Source of the DNA: TMP-86 sp964247385
GTDB lineage: Bacteria > Pseudomonadota > Gammaproteobacteria > Steroidobacterales > Steroidobacteraceae
Length of the DNA stretch: 64,000 nt
NCBI GenBank assembly: GCA_964247385.1
Contig: CAXTUB010000012.1
Span: 19,913-83,912, forward strand
Direction: 5' to 3'
The notes beneath the pieces were generated by a model, which made no database searches, was not told where the DNA came from, and saw only the letters and a list, made by a program, of their open reading frames with translations. The translations under genes were made by a program, and so were the position numbers. This document shows positions 8,469 through 16,796 of this stretch, piece after piece (position 1 is the stretch's first letter; every line of letters begins with the position of its first letter).

Positions 8469-9413
8469 TCACGTATTTGTCAGAAGTGCGCCGAAATATC
8501 GCTTGAGCGCATCCACCGCGAGCCGAACCTTGGCGGGCTCGCCGTCACGGCGCTGGGTTACGGCGGTCACGCGTCTCGACTTGAAGTGCCAGTGTGGCAA
8601 TAGGCGCACGAGCGAGCCGCGGGCCAGTGACGACACGACATCCGCCTGGCCCAGGCTGGCAACGCCTAATCCCTGCTCGCACATTTGCAGCAACGCAATG
8701 TGATTGTTGCTCCCGATTCGCACCTTCACTTCGACGCGCTGGTGCTCGCGGCTTTTATGATAAAGATCCAGACGCAGCGTTCTCGCACGTTCGGTGGCAG
8801 CTGCGCCGTGATCATGAGCAGCGTCCATGGTTTCACTGATGGGCGCGAGCCATGGATAGCTGACCAGCTCGGACGGTGACACCGGTGCTTTGCGGCCATC
8901 CATGAAGACGGGTGACGCACAAAGGACATTCTCCAACTCGCACAGGGGACGGGCCAGCCAACTCGAGTCTGCAAGCCGCCCGACACGAATGGCAATGTCG
9001 ATGCGAGCGTCGATCAGATCGATCATCGCATCATCCAATAACAGCGCGAGTCGAAGCTGAGGCGAGGCCGCGAGGAGCGGTGCAAGCGCGGGGGCGATGT
9101 GAATGGCGAATCCGACCGGCGCGGAAATTCGCAATTCCCCGCTCGGCGCGTCCCGTGCATGACTGAGAGAATCCGCCGCCGCGTTCGCCGCCTCGAATAG
9201 TCGAAGGCAATGCGGGTAGCATCTCTCTCCCGCTTCCGTCAGAGACAGTTTGCGCGTGGAGCGAATGAGGAGAGCGACGCCGGCTTGCTTTTCTAACAAG
9301 CGGATTGTCTGGCTCACCGCCGAGGGACTCATTCCGAGTCGCCGAGCCGCCGCACTCATCGAGCCCGCGGCGACCGTCGCGGCGAAGACGGCATACGGCT
9401 TCAAGTCATTCAT
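8469..9413 (-). CDS. LysR family transcriptional regulator
   Basis: 314-residue LysR-type regulator. The first 60 residues are the HTH (A-A-R-R-L-G-M-S-P-S-A-V-S-Q-T-I-R-L-L-E) with linker helix; a periplasmic-binding-like effector domain follows, with G-E-L-R-I-S-A-P-V-G-F starting near residue 90. It belongs to the AaeR/DmlR-like subgroup that often controls stress or electrophile-response operons. It is divergent from the MBL-DsbA-NmrA-MBL-hydrolase cluster starting at 9525, with 111 bp between them, so it probably regulates that cluster and itself. Confidence 0.9.
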   Translation of the reverse strand: MNDLKPYAVFAATVAAGSMSAAARRLGMSPSAVSQTIRLLEKQAGVALLIRSTRKLSLTEAGERCYPHCLRLFEAANAAADSLSHARDAPSGELRISAPVGFAIHIAPALAPLLAASPQLRLALLLDDAMIDLIDARIDIAIRVGRLADSSWLARPLCELENVLCASPVFMDGRKAPVSPSELVSYPWLAPISETMDAAHDHGAAATERARTLRLDLYHKSREHQRVEVKVRIGSNNHIALLQMCEQGLGVASLGQADVVSSLARGSLVRLLPHWHFKSRRVTAVTQRRDGEPAKVRLAVDALKRYFGALLTNT

Positions 9414-9524
9414 TAGCGTGTCTTCAAAGTGTTATAGGAACACACATCTTATCGGCCAACTCCCTTGAGCCTATTCTCGCCTCAGTCACGAAAGTACGGC
9501 AAACCTGCGCAGGGAAACGCTCGG

Positions 9525-10433
9525 ATGAGTTGGCATCGATATGTCTTGGGGTGGTGCTTGGCCGCTGTTTTCGGCGCAGGTTCAGCCATGGCGGCCGCCG
9601 CCGAGTTAACGGTCGATGTGTTCAATCCCGGAGACAAAGCCTTGTTCCCGGTCTCGGCCGAGATTGTCTCCGGGCCGAAGGAAGCCGTGCTGATCGATGC
9701 GCAGATGGCTCGAAACGATGCCGAGACATTGGTCGAGCGGATCCGAGCGACTGGTAAGCATTTGAAAGCGGTCTACATCAGTCAAAGCGATCCTGATTTT
9801 TACTTTGGCTTGGAAACGATTCGCGCGGCATTTCCGCGCGTCCCCATTTACGCAACCTCACCGACCATTGCGGCGATCAACGCAACCAAAGACGACAAGC
9901 TGAAATATTGGACGCCAAGACTCGAAGGCGGTGCGCCTGAGAAGGTGATCCTGCCCACACCGCTCCGGGGCGACACCCTGACGGTGGACGGGCAGCGTCT
10001 GAAAATCATCGGACTCGATGGTCCGACGCCCGCTCGCACATTCGTCTGGATCCCTTCCATCAAGACGGTGCTTGGCGGTACGGCCGTATTTGTCAACAGT
10101 CACGTGTTCATCGCTGACACACAATCCGCCTGTTCTCGCGCCGACTGGAAGGCAACCCTCTCCCGAATCGAGACGTTGAATCCCGCAGTCGTGGTCCCAG
10201 GGCACTACTTTATAAAGCCCGGCGGGGGTGAACCCCGGGGGTTGGAGTCAGTCAGATTCACTCGCGATTATATCGAGGCGTTCGAAGTCGAAGCGGCCGC
10301 CTCCGTTAACTCATCGCAATTACGCGAGCGGATGAAAGCGCGCTATCCGTTACTCAAGGGCGAGTCAATTTTGGACATCAGCGCGAAAGTCATCAAAGGC
10401 GAGCTGGCTTGGCCCGCTCGGCCAAATCACTAG
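9525..10433 (+). CDS. MBL-fold hydrolase homologue with degenerate metal site, exported
   Basis: 302-residue protein of the metallo-beta-lactamase fold superfamily. ATG 9525 follows AGGGA at a spacing of nine and gives a signal peptide ending near A-M-A-A-A (about residue 25), so the product should be periplasmic. The usual H-x-H-x-D-H zinc motif is replaced by Q-x-D-x-D-F (about residues 87-92); only the Asp and a late P-G-H remain. It therefore cannot bind two zinc ions in the normal way and may be a non-hydrolytic or differently metallated relative. It heads a five-gene cluster divergent from LysR. The longer TTG 9465 start is less likely. Confidence 0.8.
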   Translation: MSWHRYVLGWCLAAVFGAGSAMAAAAELTVDVFNPGDKALFPVSAEIVSGPKEAVLIDAQMARNDAETLVERIRATGKHLKAVYISQSDPDFYFGLETIRAAFPRVPIYATSPTIAAINATKDDKLKYWTPRLEGGAPEKVILPTPLRGDTLTVDGQRLKIIGLDGPTPARTFVWIPSIKTVLGGTAVFVNSHVFIADTQSACSRADWKATLSRIETLNPAVVVPGHYFIKPGGGEPRGLESVRFTRDYIEAFEVEAAASVNSSQLRERMKARYPLLKGESILDISAKVIKGELAWPARPNH

Positions 10434-10470
10434 CCTGCTTTTCGCATGGAGCGCTTGCGCTTGGAGAGAG

Positions 10471-11112
10471 ATGATGTCGACACCGTTACTCCATTACGTC
10501 TATGACCCGCTGTGTGGCTGGTGTTACGCGGCTGTTCCGATGGTCGAAGCTGTCAGCGCGTCAGGTATTGCAATGAGCTTGCACGGCGGCGGCCTGTGGT
10601 CATCGCCCACCAAGCTCAGCGCGGAAAAAGGCGCGCACATCCGCGCCAATGATGCTCGCATCGCCACGATGACCGGACAACACTTTGGTGATGCCTACAT
10701 AAAGGGGCTGTTGAGCGATCCGCAAACTGTGTTTTGGTCTCTGCCTACCGTTGCCGCGGTGCGCGCAGTTGGCGCGGCTCGGCCTGGTTCGGATGGGCAA
10801 ATGCTGCACGCGATCCAATTCGCTCACTACGTCGAAGGGCGGCGTGTCGTGGAACGCGAAACGTTGGCCGATCTCGCGGCAGGCATCGGCGTGGAATCCG
10901 CGGCATTCGAAAAATATTTTGACTTGGACCAGGCCGCTGAGCATATCGAGCGATCTCGCGAATTCATGAAACTTCTCGGCATTCATGGATTTCCGGGGTT
11001 CGCGCTCGAGGTGGGAGGCGATGTGATTCGAGTCCCCCACGACGGCTACTACGCGCGCCCCACAGCATTCGTCGATAAGATCAATCGCGTGGTGCGGCAA
11101 AAAGCGGCGTGA
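10471..11112 (+). CDS. DsbA/FrnE-like thioredoxin-fold protein
   Basis: 213-residue DsbA-family thiol oxidoreductase of the FrnE/2-hydroxychromene-2-carboxylate-isomerase-like group. The redox motif C-G-W-C is at about residues 15-18, preceded by Y-V-Y-D-P-L, and the long helical insertion of this family follows. It has no signal peptide, so it acts in the cytoplasm; FrnE relatives are linked to thiol oxidative stress. It starts 37 bp after the MBL protein in the same direction. ATG 10471 and ATG 10474 are both possible starts, with GGAGAGAG just upstream. Confidence 0.85.
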   Translation: MMSTPLLHYVYDPLCGWCYAAVPMVEAVSASGIAMSLHGGGLWSSPTKLSAEKGAHIRANDARIATMTGQHFGDAYIKGLLSDPQTVFWSLPTVAAVRAVGAARPGSDGQMLHAIQFAHYVEGRRVVERETLADLAAGIGVESAAFEKYFDLDQAAEHIERSREFMKLLGIHGFPGFALEVGGDVIRVPHDGYYARPTAFVDKINRVVRQKAA

Positions 11113-11153
11113 GCCGAGCCAGCCATTTCAGAGCTTGGGAATTGGAGTCAACC

Positions 11154-11777
11154 ATGAAAATTGCACTCATCGGGGCGACCGGATTCGTCGGCTCAAAAAT
11201 CCTCGCTGAAAGTCTGCATCGTAACCACGAGGTCACAGCCCTCGTCAGAGACATCAGTCTGCTCCCGACATCGCCCAATTTGCGCAGCGTGCAAGTCGAT
11301 GCGACGGACAGCGCGGCGCTTGCGCAAGCTGTCGAAGGACACGACGTCGTGATCAGCGCATTCAATCCGGCGAAAGATTCGGCAGGAACGGGCACGCGAG
11401 CCATCATCGGCGGCGTGAAACGCTCTGGGGTGCGGCGCTTGCTCATTGTGGGCGGCGCGGGAACTTTGGAAATATCGCCGGGTAAGAGGCTGATCGATCA
11501 GCCAGATTTTCCCGCGCAATGGAAAGAAGGCGCGCTGAGGACTGCCGCGTTTCTCGAGCAGATCCGCGTGGAAAATGCGCTGGATTGGGTGTTCATCAGC
11601 CCCGCTGCCAATTTGGAGCCTGGGAAGCGCACAGCGAAATATCGAGTGGGCGGTGATCAATTGATGACCGATGATTCGGGTGAGAGCCGCATTTCTGTCG
11701 AGGATTACGCAGTAGCGATGCTCGACGAAGCCGAGAGGGCCACTCACCATCGCAAGCGCATTTCGGTTGCGTACTGA
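11154..11777 (+). CDS. NAD(P)H-binding Rossmann protein (NmrA/YwnB-like)
   Basis: 207-residue atypical SDR. It begins M-K-I-A-L-I-G-A-T-G-F-V-G, the NAD(P)-binding turn at residues 2-13, with a second signature V-V-I-S-A-F-N-P near residue 65. There is no classical catalytic Tyr-x-x-x-Lys. Relatives include quinone or flavin reductase-like and NmrA-type redox-sensing proteins. ATG 11154 is preferred because it opens the Rossmann strand directly; the longer frame from 11109 overlaps the upstream stop. It is third in the cluster facing LysR. Confidence 0.82.
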   Translation: MKIALIGATGFVGSKILAESLHRNHEVTALVRDISLLPTSPNLRSVQVDATDSAALAQAVEGHDVVISAFNPAKDSAGTGTRAIIGGVKRSGVRRLLIVGGAGTLEISPGKRLIDQPDFPAQWKEGALRTAAFLEQIRVENALDWVFISPAANLEPGKRTAKYRVGGDQLMTDDSGESRISVEDYAVAMLDEAERATHHRKRISVAY

Positions 11778-11916
11778 CGAAACGCCGGGCTTTTCGTGCC
11801 AGAGATCATCTTTGCACGCTCATTCGCGATCGGATTGAGTGGCGCAGGAGGCAAACGCGTCGGGCCACATTCGCAGAGCGAACCGCGACATCAACACGCT
11901 CAAGAGGGAGAATGCG

Positions 11917-12702
11917 ATGCGCATTAGACGGTTGGACTGGTGCGGCCTTGAGATCCACGCGGGAGGCGAAACGCTGCTGCTCGATTACGTGCTCGACACG
12001 TCGCAGCTTCCTCTTCGCAATGAGAAACACGTGTTCCTCGCATCCACGACTTCGCACACTGCGATTGCCGGCGTGGTCACCCATCTGCATCCCGATCATG
12101 CCGATCCTGTGGCGCTCGATGGCGCGATTCGCAAGGGAGCGCCGGTCTTTAGGCCTGAGCCGGCAGTAGGGCCCGGCCCTGATTTGCAACTCACGGCGTA
12201 TGCGGAAGCGGCATTCACGAAAGTCCCGCTCGACGTCCACATCGTCGATCCGTGGACGAGCCACGAGGTGGGACCGTTCAAGCTGCATGCGGTGCCTGCG
12301 GTCGATGGATTTGGAGACCCGCAGCTGAGCTGGATCGTTGAAAGCGAAGGCCGGCGAATCATCCACGGAGGTGACACGCTGTTTCATGGCTACTGGGGAC
12401 GTATCGCGCGGCGCTATGGGCCCATCGATCAAGCATTCTTGCCCATCAACGGCGCCGTGGTTGATTTCCCATTCCTGCAGCCCGCACGTGCGCGCGAGGC
12501 CGTCATGTCGCCGGAGGAGGCGGCGCAGGCGGCGTACATGCTCGGCGCGGCGGTGGTTACCCCAATTCACTATGGCGCGCTGCATCGGGCGCCCGTTTAC
12601 ATCGAAACCGAAAATGCGGTCAGTCGACTCCTTGCCGCCGGACGCAAGATCGGTCTTGCAGTCGAGGTTCGCGAGCCGGGCGAACAGTTCGAGGTCGGTT
12701 GA
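11917..12702 (+). CDS. MBL-fold metal-dependent hydrolase (UlaG-like)
   Basis: 261-residue metallo-beta-lactamase-fold hydrolase with an intact T-H-L-H-P-D-H-A-D motif around residue 55 and later metal ligands in I-I-H-G-G-D-T and P-I-H-Y-G. The short N-terminal segment before the motif and I-H-G-G-D-T resemble UlaG/YfbT-like cytoplasmic lactonase-type members. ATG 11917 follows AGGGAG at a good spacing and begins the first strand; the in-frame 11839 start has no such support. It is fourth in the cluster and pairs an active MBL enzyme with the degenerate one at 9525. Confidence 0.85.
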   Translation: MRIRRLDWCGLEIHAGGETLLLDYVLDTSQLPLRNEKHVFLASTTSHTAIAGVVTHLHPDHADPVALDGAIRKGAPVFRPEPAVGPGPDLQLTAYAEAAFTKVPLDVHIVDPWTSHEVGPFKLHAVPAVDGFGDPQLSWIVESEGRRIIHGGDTLFHGYWGRIARRYGPIDQAFLPINGAVVDFPFLQPARAREAVMSPEEAAQAAYMLGAAVVTPIHYGALHRAPVYIETENAVSRLLAAGRKIGLAVEVREPGEQFEVG

Positions 12703-12741
12703 TGGTGCGTGATGAACATTGTTTGAGAAGGTGACTAAGAC

Positions 12742-13764
12742 ATGAACGTGCTCAAATTGACCCACCGCGTTGGATTCCCGCGCAAGGCCGTGATTCACCG
12801 CGCATTCACGGCTCACGGCGCAGTCTTCGCGGCTCTCGCGGCAGCTACGAGCGTGGCATCCATCTCGTCCGGCGTTTACGCCGCGGGAACTGCGCTAGCC
12901 GACAGCACATCGGTTCACTACCGATCGTTACCCGTTCAGGGGATCAAGATTTTCTATCGGGAAGCCGGCGACCCGGGCAAGCCTACTCTCTTGTTGCTGC
13001 ATGGATTCCCATCTTCATCCAACGAGTTCAGGAATCTCATTCCGCTCCTGAGCTCGCGATTTCACATCGTTGCGCCCGATTATCCTGGCTTCGGTTTGAG
13101 CGACGCGCCTGCGGCGACGGCGTTCAAGCCCACGTTCGCAAACTTGGCGACCGTCATGGACGGGTTCGTGCAAGCGGCCGGACTCAGAAAATTCACAATC
13201 TATATGCAAGATTTCGGGGGTCCGGTCGGGTTCCGTCTTGCGACCGCTCATCCAGAGAATGTGGAAGGGTTCATCATTCAGAATGCCAATGCCTATGAGG
13301 TTGGCATTGCGCCCGAAGTTCTGAAAGAGATGCGAGCAAGGGCTCAAGGACCACTGGACACGAAAGCATCGAAGGGGCTGGAGCAGATGCTCTCCTTTGA
13401 AGGGACGAAGTTCCAATACTTGACCGGTGTGCGCGATGCATCTCGCATTGATCCAACAAGCTACAGCGTGGATAGCTGGATACAGGCGATGCCCGAGCAG
13501 CACCGCATTCAGAAAGCGCTGATCGTCGATTACTACGACAACGTTCGGCAATACCCGCAGTGGCAGGCTTACCTGAAGCAGTATCAGCCCGAGACTTTGA
13601 TCCTATGGGGCAAGAACGATCCGATCTTTATCGTGGCCGGCGCGACGGCATACAAAGAAGATCTCCCCAATGCCGAGCTGCATCTCTTGGATAGCGGACA
13701 CTTTGCGTTGGAAGACGAAGGCGACGTCGTTGCGCAGCAAATCATCAAGACGTTTGCACGTTGA
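12742..13764 (+). CDS. alpha/beta hydrolase, Asp-nucleophile type (dehalogenase/epoxide-hydrolase-like), exported
   Basis: 340-residue alpha/beta-fold hydrolase. The first ~48 residues contain a hydrophobic segment ending Y-A-A-G, probably a signal peptide. The oxyanion motif H-G-F-P-S-S is near residue 91, the nucleophile elbow is M-Q-D-F-G-G-P with Asp rather than Ser, the acid is probably in L-W-G-K-N-D-P and the base His in D-S-G-H-F-A-L-E. An Asp nucleophile is the hallmark of haloalkane dehalogenases and epoxide hydrolases. It is last in the LysR-divergent cluster. Its 3' end overlaps the convergent hpaR-like gene by 20 bp. Confidence 0.85.
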   Translation: MNVLKLTHRVGFPRKAVIHRAFTAHGAVFAALAAATSVASISSGVYAAGTALADSTSVHYRSLPVQGIKIFYREAGDPGKPTLLLLHGFPSSSNEFRNLIPLLSSRFHIVAPDYPGFGLSDAPAATAFKPTFANLATVMDGFVQAAGLRKFTIYMQDFGGPVGFRLATAHPENVEGFIIQNANAYEVGIAPEVLKEMRARAQGPLDTKASKGLEQMLSFEGTKFQYLTGVRDASRIDPTSYSVDSWIQAMPEQHRIQKALIVDYYDNVRQYPQWQAYLKQYQPETLILWGKNDPIFIVAGATAYKEDLPNAELHLLDSGHFALEDEGDVVAQQIIKTFAR

Positions 13765-14221
13765 CGAACGACTGCTCATTGATCGCCGCGGAGAGCGCTT
13801 GCAGCTCTCGAATCAAGTGCTCGAGGCGCTCGCTTCCGAAAGACGCGACATATTGATCGAGAACCGACAAGGTGTGCGCAGCTGTAGCCATCACGAGCGA
13901 TTCTCCTCGAGCCGAGATCGCAATGATGGAGCGCCGCGCATCACCATGGTCTGCGCTGCGCGCGACAAGCCTGCGCCCCACGAGTTGCCGCAGAATGCGT
14001 GTGACACTCGGTGCATGCAAGACGGCTGAGTGGGCAAGCCGCGACGGGTCGACGGGGCCTTCATCCATCAGCACGCGCAAGACGCGCCATTGCTGCTCGG
14101 TCAAGCGGGACGCGCGCAGAATAGGGCGAATGGGCGCCATGACGGATTCACGGGCCTGCAGAATGGTGCCAGCCAAAGACAGCCGGTACGGCTTGAGCTT
14201 GCGCGGCTGACTCATTCGCAC
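13745..14221 (-). CDS. hpaR: HpaR-like MarR family repressor of homoprotocatechuate-type pathway
   Basis: 158-residue MarR family protein. The pattern L-T-E-Q-Q-W-R-V-L-R, then P-S-R-L-A-H-S-A-V-L-H-A-P-S-V-T-R and H-G-D-A-R-R, is that of the HpaR/HpcR regulators, which repress 4-hydroxyphenylacetate/homoprotocatechuate degradation genes until the aromatic acid binds. It is divergent from the hpaG operon with a 58-bp gap holding TTATCATGTTAA, a sequence found again (TTATCATGATAA) in front of hpaE and the Rieske gene. A second in-frame ATG lies two codons in. Confidence 0.85.
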   Translation of the reverse strand: MRMSQPRKLKPYRLSLAGTILQARESVMAPIRPILRASRLTEQQWRVLRVLMDEGPVDPSRLAHSAVLHAPSVTRILRQLVGRRLVARSADHGDARRSIIAISARGESLVMATAAHTLSVLDQYVASFGSERLEHLIRELQALSAAINEQSFVNVQTS

Positions 14222-14243
14222 TTGCTGCCGTACAGAAGGTCTC

Positions 14244-14255
14244 TTATCATGTTAA
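14244..14255. promoter_or_regulatory. probable HpaR operator in hpaR-hpaG intergenic region
   Basis: TTATCATGTTAA lies midway between the divergent starts of hpaR (14221) and hpaG1 (14280). It differs by one base from the perfect palindrome TTATCATGATAA at 19530-19541 in the other divergent intergenic region of the pathway. The shared site, its position over both promoters and the nearby MarR regulator together suggest a repressor-binding site. Confidence 0.6.
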
Positions 14256-14279
14256 TTATCTTTCGGAGCAGAGTTTTTT

Positions 14280-14903
14280 GTGCGCGAAATTTGCGGTTCG
14301 GTTTATGGCGTTGCGCTCAATGACAGACTTCAATTCGAGGCGTTGAAGCACCGCTTCCTCGAAGAGCCGTATGGCTCGCCGCCTCGCTCTCCGGTGGTGT
14401 ATTTGAAGCCGCGCACGTGCGTGACCATGAATGGCGCTCCGATTGTGTTGTCTGGCGATCTTACCGAAGTTGAAGCTGCGGCAACCATTGCGCTGTTATT
14501 CGGCGACCAGCCCAACGTACCTGCGGCTGCCGCGATAGCGCTCGACGTCTCCGAGCCGTATTCGAGTTTCTACAGACCCCCGGTGAGACAACGCGGCCGC
14601 GATACTTTTCTGCCCGTGGCGCGTGCCGTCGACTATTCGCCGCAGGAATTATTGAACAGCGAACTGGTGACCTCAGTCGATGACGAAGTAGTGCACCGAT
14701 GGTCCCTCGAACGTTTGCTTCGTCCCATCGATCAGCTCATCGCCGAGCTTGCGTCATTCATGACATTTCATTCCGGAGACGCTTTGCTCATTGGACTGCC
14801 GGGAGATGCGCCGCGCGTGAGTCATCACGCGAAGGTCAGCGTGACGCACCCCCATCTGCCGTCACTGGATACTCGTTGTGTGGGCGAAGCGGCGGCGGCA
14901 TGA
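14280..14903 (+). CDS. hpaG1: HpaG N-terminal-type subunit (fumarylacetoacetate hydrolase family)
   Basis: 207-residue protein matching the N-terminal half of HpaG/HpcE, the bifunctional isomerase/decarboxylase that converts the carboxymethyl-hydroxymuconate product onward to 2-hydroxyhepta-2,4-dienedioate. It has V-Y-G-V-A-L-N, Y-L-K-P-R-T-C and L-L-I-G-L-P-G-D-A-P of the FAH fold. In E. coli the two halves are fused; here they are separate, as in many other bacteria. GTG 14280 is the start, 24 bp after the operator. Its stop overlaps hpaG2 by ATGA. Confidence 0.85.
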   Translation: MREICGSVYGVALNDRLQFEALKHRFLEEPYGSPPRSPVVYLKPRTCVTMNGAPIVLSGDLTEVEAAATIALLFGDQPNVPAAAAIALDVSEPYSSFYRPPVRQRGRDTFLPVARAVDYSPQELLNSELVTSVDDEVVHRWSLERLLRPIDQLIAELASFMTFHSGDALLIGLPGDAPRVSHHAKVSVTHPHLPSLDTRCVGEAAAA

Positions 14904-15652
14904 AGCGGGCCTTGCTGAAATATGACGGCCAAGCGATATGGTCGCGGGTTTCCGAAGATGGGACGGGCTTCATTACCTCCGCGGGTGACTCGTTGCCGTT
15001 GGCGGACGCAGTTTGGCTGCCGCCGGTGGATGTGGGTGTCACCGTCTTTGCGCTCGGGCTCAACTATGCGGATCATAACCGCGAGCTCGGCTTCAGCCCG
15101 AAGCAAGCCGCTCCGCTGATTTTTCTCAAAGGCCGTAATTGTTTCGTGGGGCACCAAGGTTTTACGCCGCGCCCGGTTGAAGCAACTCAAATGCATCCTG
15201 AGTGCGAGCTCGTGGCGATCATCGGCCAGCGGGCACGGCGCGTGACGCGCGCCGATGCGTTGAATTACGTTGCGGGGTATACGATCGCAAACGATTACGC
15301 GATTCGCAACTATCTCGAAAATTATTATCGGCCGAATGCGCGGGTGAAGAATCGGGATGCGACGACACCCCTAGGTCCGTGGGTCGTCGATGCCCGAGAT
15401 GTGGGCGATCCACAGTCTCTGCGCATTGAAACTCGCGTGAATGGCGCGGTGGTGCAGCGTGGGTCCACCGCCGACATGATCATGGATGTGGCCTCGCTGA
15501 TTGCCTATCTTTCCGAGACTCAAACTCTGCTGCCGGGCGATATGATCTTGACTGGCACTCCTCAGGGCGTGCATTTCGTGCAGGTCGGCGATGTCGTGGA
15601 GACCGAGATCGAGGGCGTTGGCACGCTCGTGAACACGTTGGTTGCCGCGTGA
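14900..15652 (+). CDS. hpaG2: HpaG C-terminal-type subunit (FAH family decarboxylase/isomerase)
   Basis: 250-residue FAH-family enzyme, the second half of HpaG. F-A-L-G-L-N-Y-A-D-H, the Mg ligands in E-C-E-L-V-A-I-I-G and N-D-Y-A-I-R-N-Y, and the late I-L-T-G-T-P-Q-G-V are all present. It performs the decarboxylation/isomerisation after HpaF. ATG 14900 overlaps the hpaG1 stop by four bases; an in-frame extension back to 14699 runs inside hpaG1 and is rejected. The stop overlaps the next gene as GTGA, so translation is coupled. Confidence 0.88.
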   Translation: MKRALLKYDGQAIWSRVSEDGTGFITSAGDSLPLADAVWLPPVDVGVTVFALGLNYADHNRELGFSPKQAAPLIFLKGRNCFVGHQGFTPRPVEATQMHPECELVAIIGQRARRVTRADALNYVAGYTIANDYAIRNYLENYYRPNARVKNRDATTPLGPWVVDARDVGDPQSLRIETRVNGAVVQRGSTADMIMDVASLIAYLSETQTLLPGDMILTGTPQGVHFVQVGDVVETEIEGVGTLVNTLVAA

Positions 15653-15978
15653 GTCTCTATCAACTCAGTAAGCTCCTTTACACGCTCAACCGAGACGAGG
15701 CGTCCAAGGAGCAGTGGCGGAACGATCCTGAAACCATCGTAAGCAAGTTTCGCTTGAGCGATGAAGAGCGCAAAGCCGTTTTGACTCCTGATATCGGTCT
15801 TTTGTATGTGCTGGGTGTCAATGGCCAGATTCTCATGCACTTCGCCGCTCTTTGCAGTATCGCTTGGCCGGACTATTTGCGGCTGATGCGCGAAGGAATT
15901 CGACAGCACGGGCCCGTTAGGGCGGGCGTATATGCCATGACGACCTCAATTGAAGAGCCGCCGGCGGGGGGCGTTTAA
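15649..15978 (+). CDS. LigA-like small subunit of extradiol dioxygenase
   Basis: 109-residue helical protein resembling the alpha (LigA) subunit of protocatechuate 4,5-dioxygenase, which caps the active site of the LigB subunit. Visible features are the N-terminal helical stretch Y-Q-L-S-K-L-L-Y-T-L-N, R-L-S-D-E-E-R-K-A-V and the hydrophobic G-L-L-Y-V-L-G-V-N. GTG 15649 overlaps the hpaG2 stop by four bases, and its TAA shares one base with the ATG of the LigB-like gene, so the two should be made in equal amounts. Canonical HpaD enzymes have no such partner. Confidence 0.75.
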   Translation: MSLYQLSKLLYTLNRDEASKEQWRNDPETIVSKFRLSDEERKAVLTPDIGLLYVLGVNGQILMHFAALCSIAWPDYLRLMREGIRQHGPVRAGVYAMTTSIEEPPAGGV

Positions 15979-16796
15979 TGCCACTGGTGTTTGCCGGAAT
16001 TGCGAGCCACGCTCCCGGCATTACCGGGCGGCGCGAGCTGGCGCCGCCCGAACTACGTGAGCCGTTTTACGCCGCGTACGATCGCTTGCGAGCAGCGCTC
16101 GAAGCGGCCAAGCCGGACGCACTCCTGATCATTGGCGCCGAGCATTTTGCCAATTTCTTCATGAACAACATGCCGCCGTTTGCGGTAGGCATGAGCGAGG
16201 CGTACGACGGGCCGATCGAAGACCCGCAATGGCTGGGTATTCCGCGGCGCGAGCAGACGGGAGCTGCGGACCTTGCGCGCCGCATGATCGCCAACATGCT
16301 GGATACCGTGGATGTCGCCTTCGCAGAGGAATGGAAGTTCGACCATGGCGTGATGGTTCCACTGCATTTTCTCGATCCGCACAATCGCTATCCGGTGATC
16401 CCGGTCAACATCAACTGCCAGGGTCCGCCGCTGACTCCTTTGCATCGGACTTGGGCATTTGGAGAAGCCATCCGCCGCGCCGCCGACGCGGCGCCTGAGC
16501 GTGTGGCGGTCATCGGCACGGGCGGCATCTCTCATTGGCCCGCGACGCCTGACAGCGGCAAGATTAACGAATCGTGGGACCGCGAATTTCTGAGCCGCTG
16601 GGTGCGCAATGACCGGAAAGAATTGTTGGCCTATCGCGACGAGGACGTCTACCGCGACGCCGGGCAAGGCGGCTTCGAGATTCGCACGTTGATTGCCACG
16701 GCCGCGGCAGCGCGAGGACCAGGAGAACTTTGGTTCTATGCGCCCATCCCGATCTTTGCCGTGGGATGCACCGTAGCCACCATGCAGGTGAACTAA
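15978..16796 (+). CDS. LigB-type class III extradiol ring-cleavage dioxygenase
   Basis: 272-residue catalytic subunit of the LigB superfamily, which opens a catechol ring beside the hydroxyls using Fe(II) and O2. Likely iron ligands are His11 (S-H-A-P-G), His56 (A-E-H-F) and Glu234 (G-G-F-E-I-R); the His in G-T-G-G-I-S-H-W-P matches the acid/base histidine. In this operon it takes the place of HpaD, homoprotocatechuate 2,3-dioxygenase. The exact catechol is unknown: homoprotocatechuate is favoured by the HpaE-F-G-H-I genes around it, while a LigA-like partner is more typical of protocatechuate or gallate enzymes. Confidence 0.85.
   Translation: MPLVFAGIASHAPGITGRRELAPPELREPFYAAYDRLRAALEAAKPDALLIIGAEHFANFFMNNMPPFAVGMSEAYDGPIEDPQWLGIPRREQTGAADLARRMIANMLDTVDVAFAEEWKFDHGVMVPLHFLDPHNRYPVIPVNINCQGPPLTPLHRTWAFGEAIRRAADAAPERVAVIGTGGISHWPATPDSGKINESWDREFLSRWVRNDRKELLAYRDEDVYRDAGQGGFEIRTLIATAAAARGPGELWFYAPIPIFAVGCTVATMQVN

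Noticed and set aside
11806..12816. 336-residue minus-strand frame over the UlaG-like gene
   Set aside because: The plus strand has a clear H-x-H-x-D-H hydrolase with a ribosome site; the antisense product looks random.
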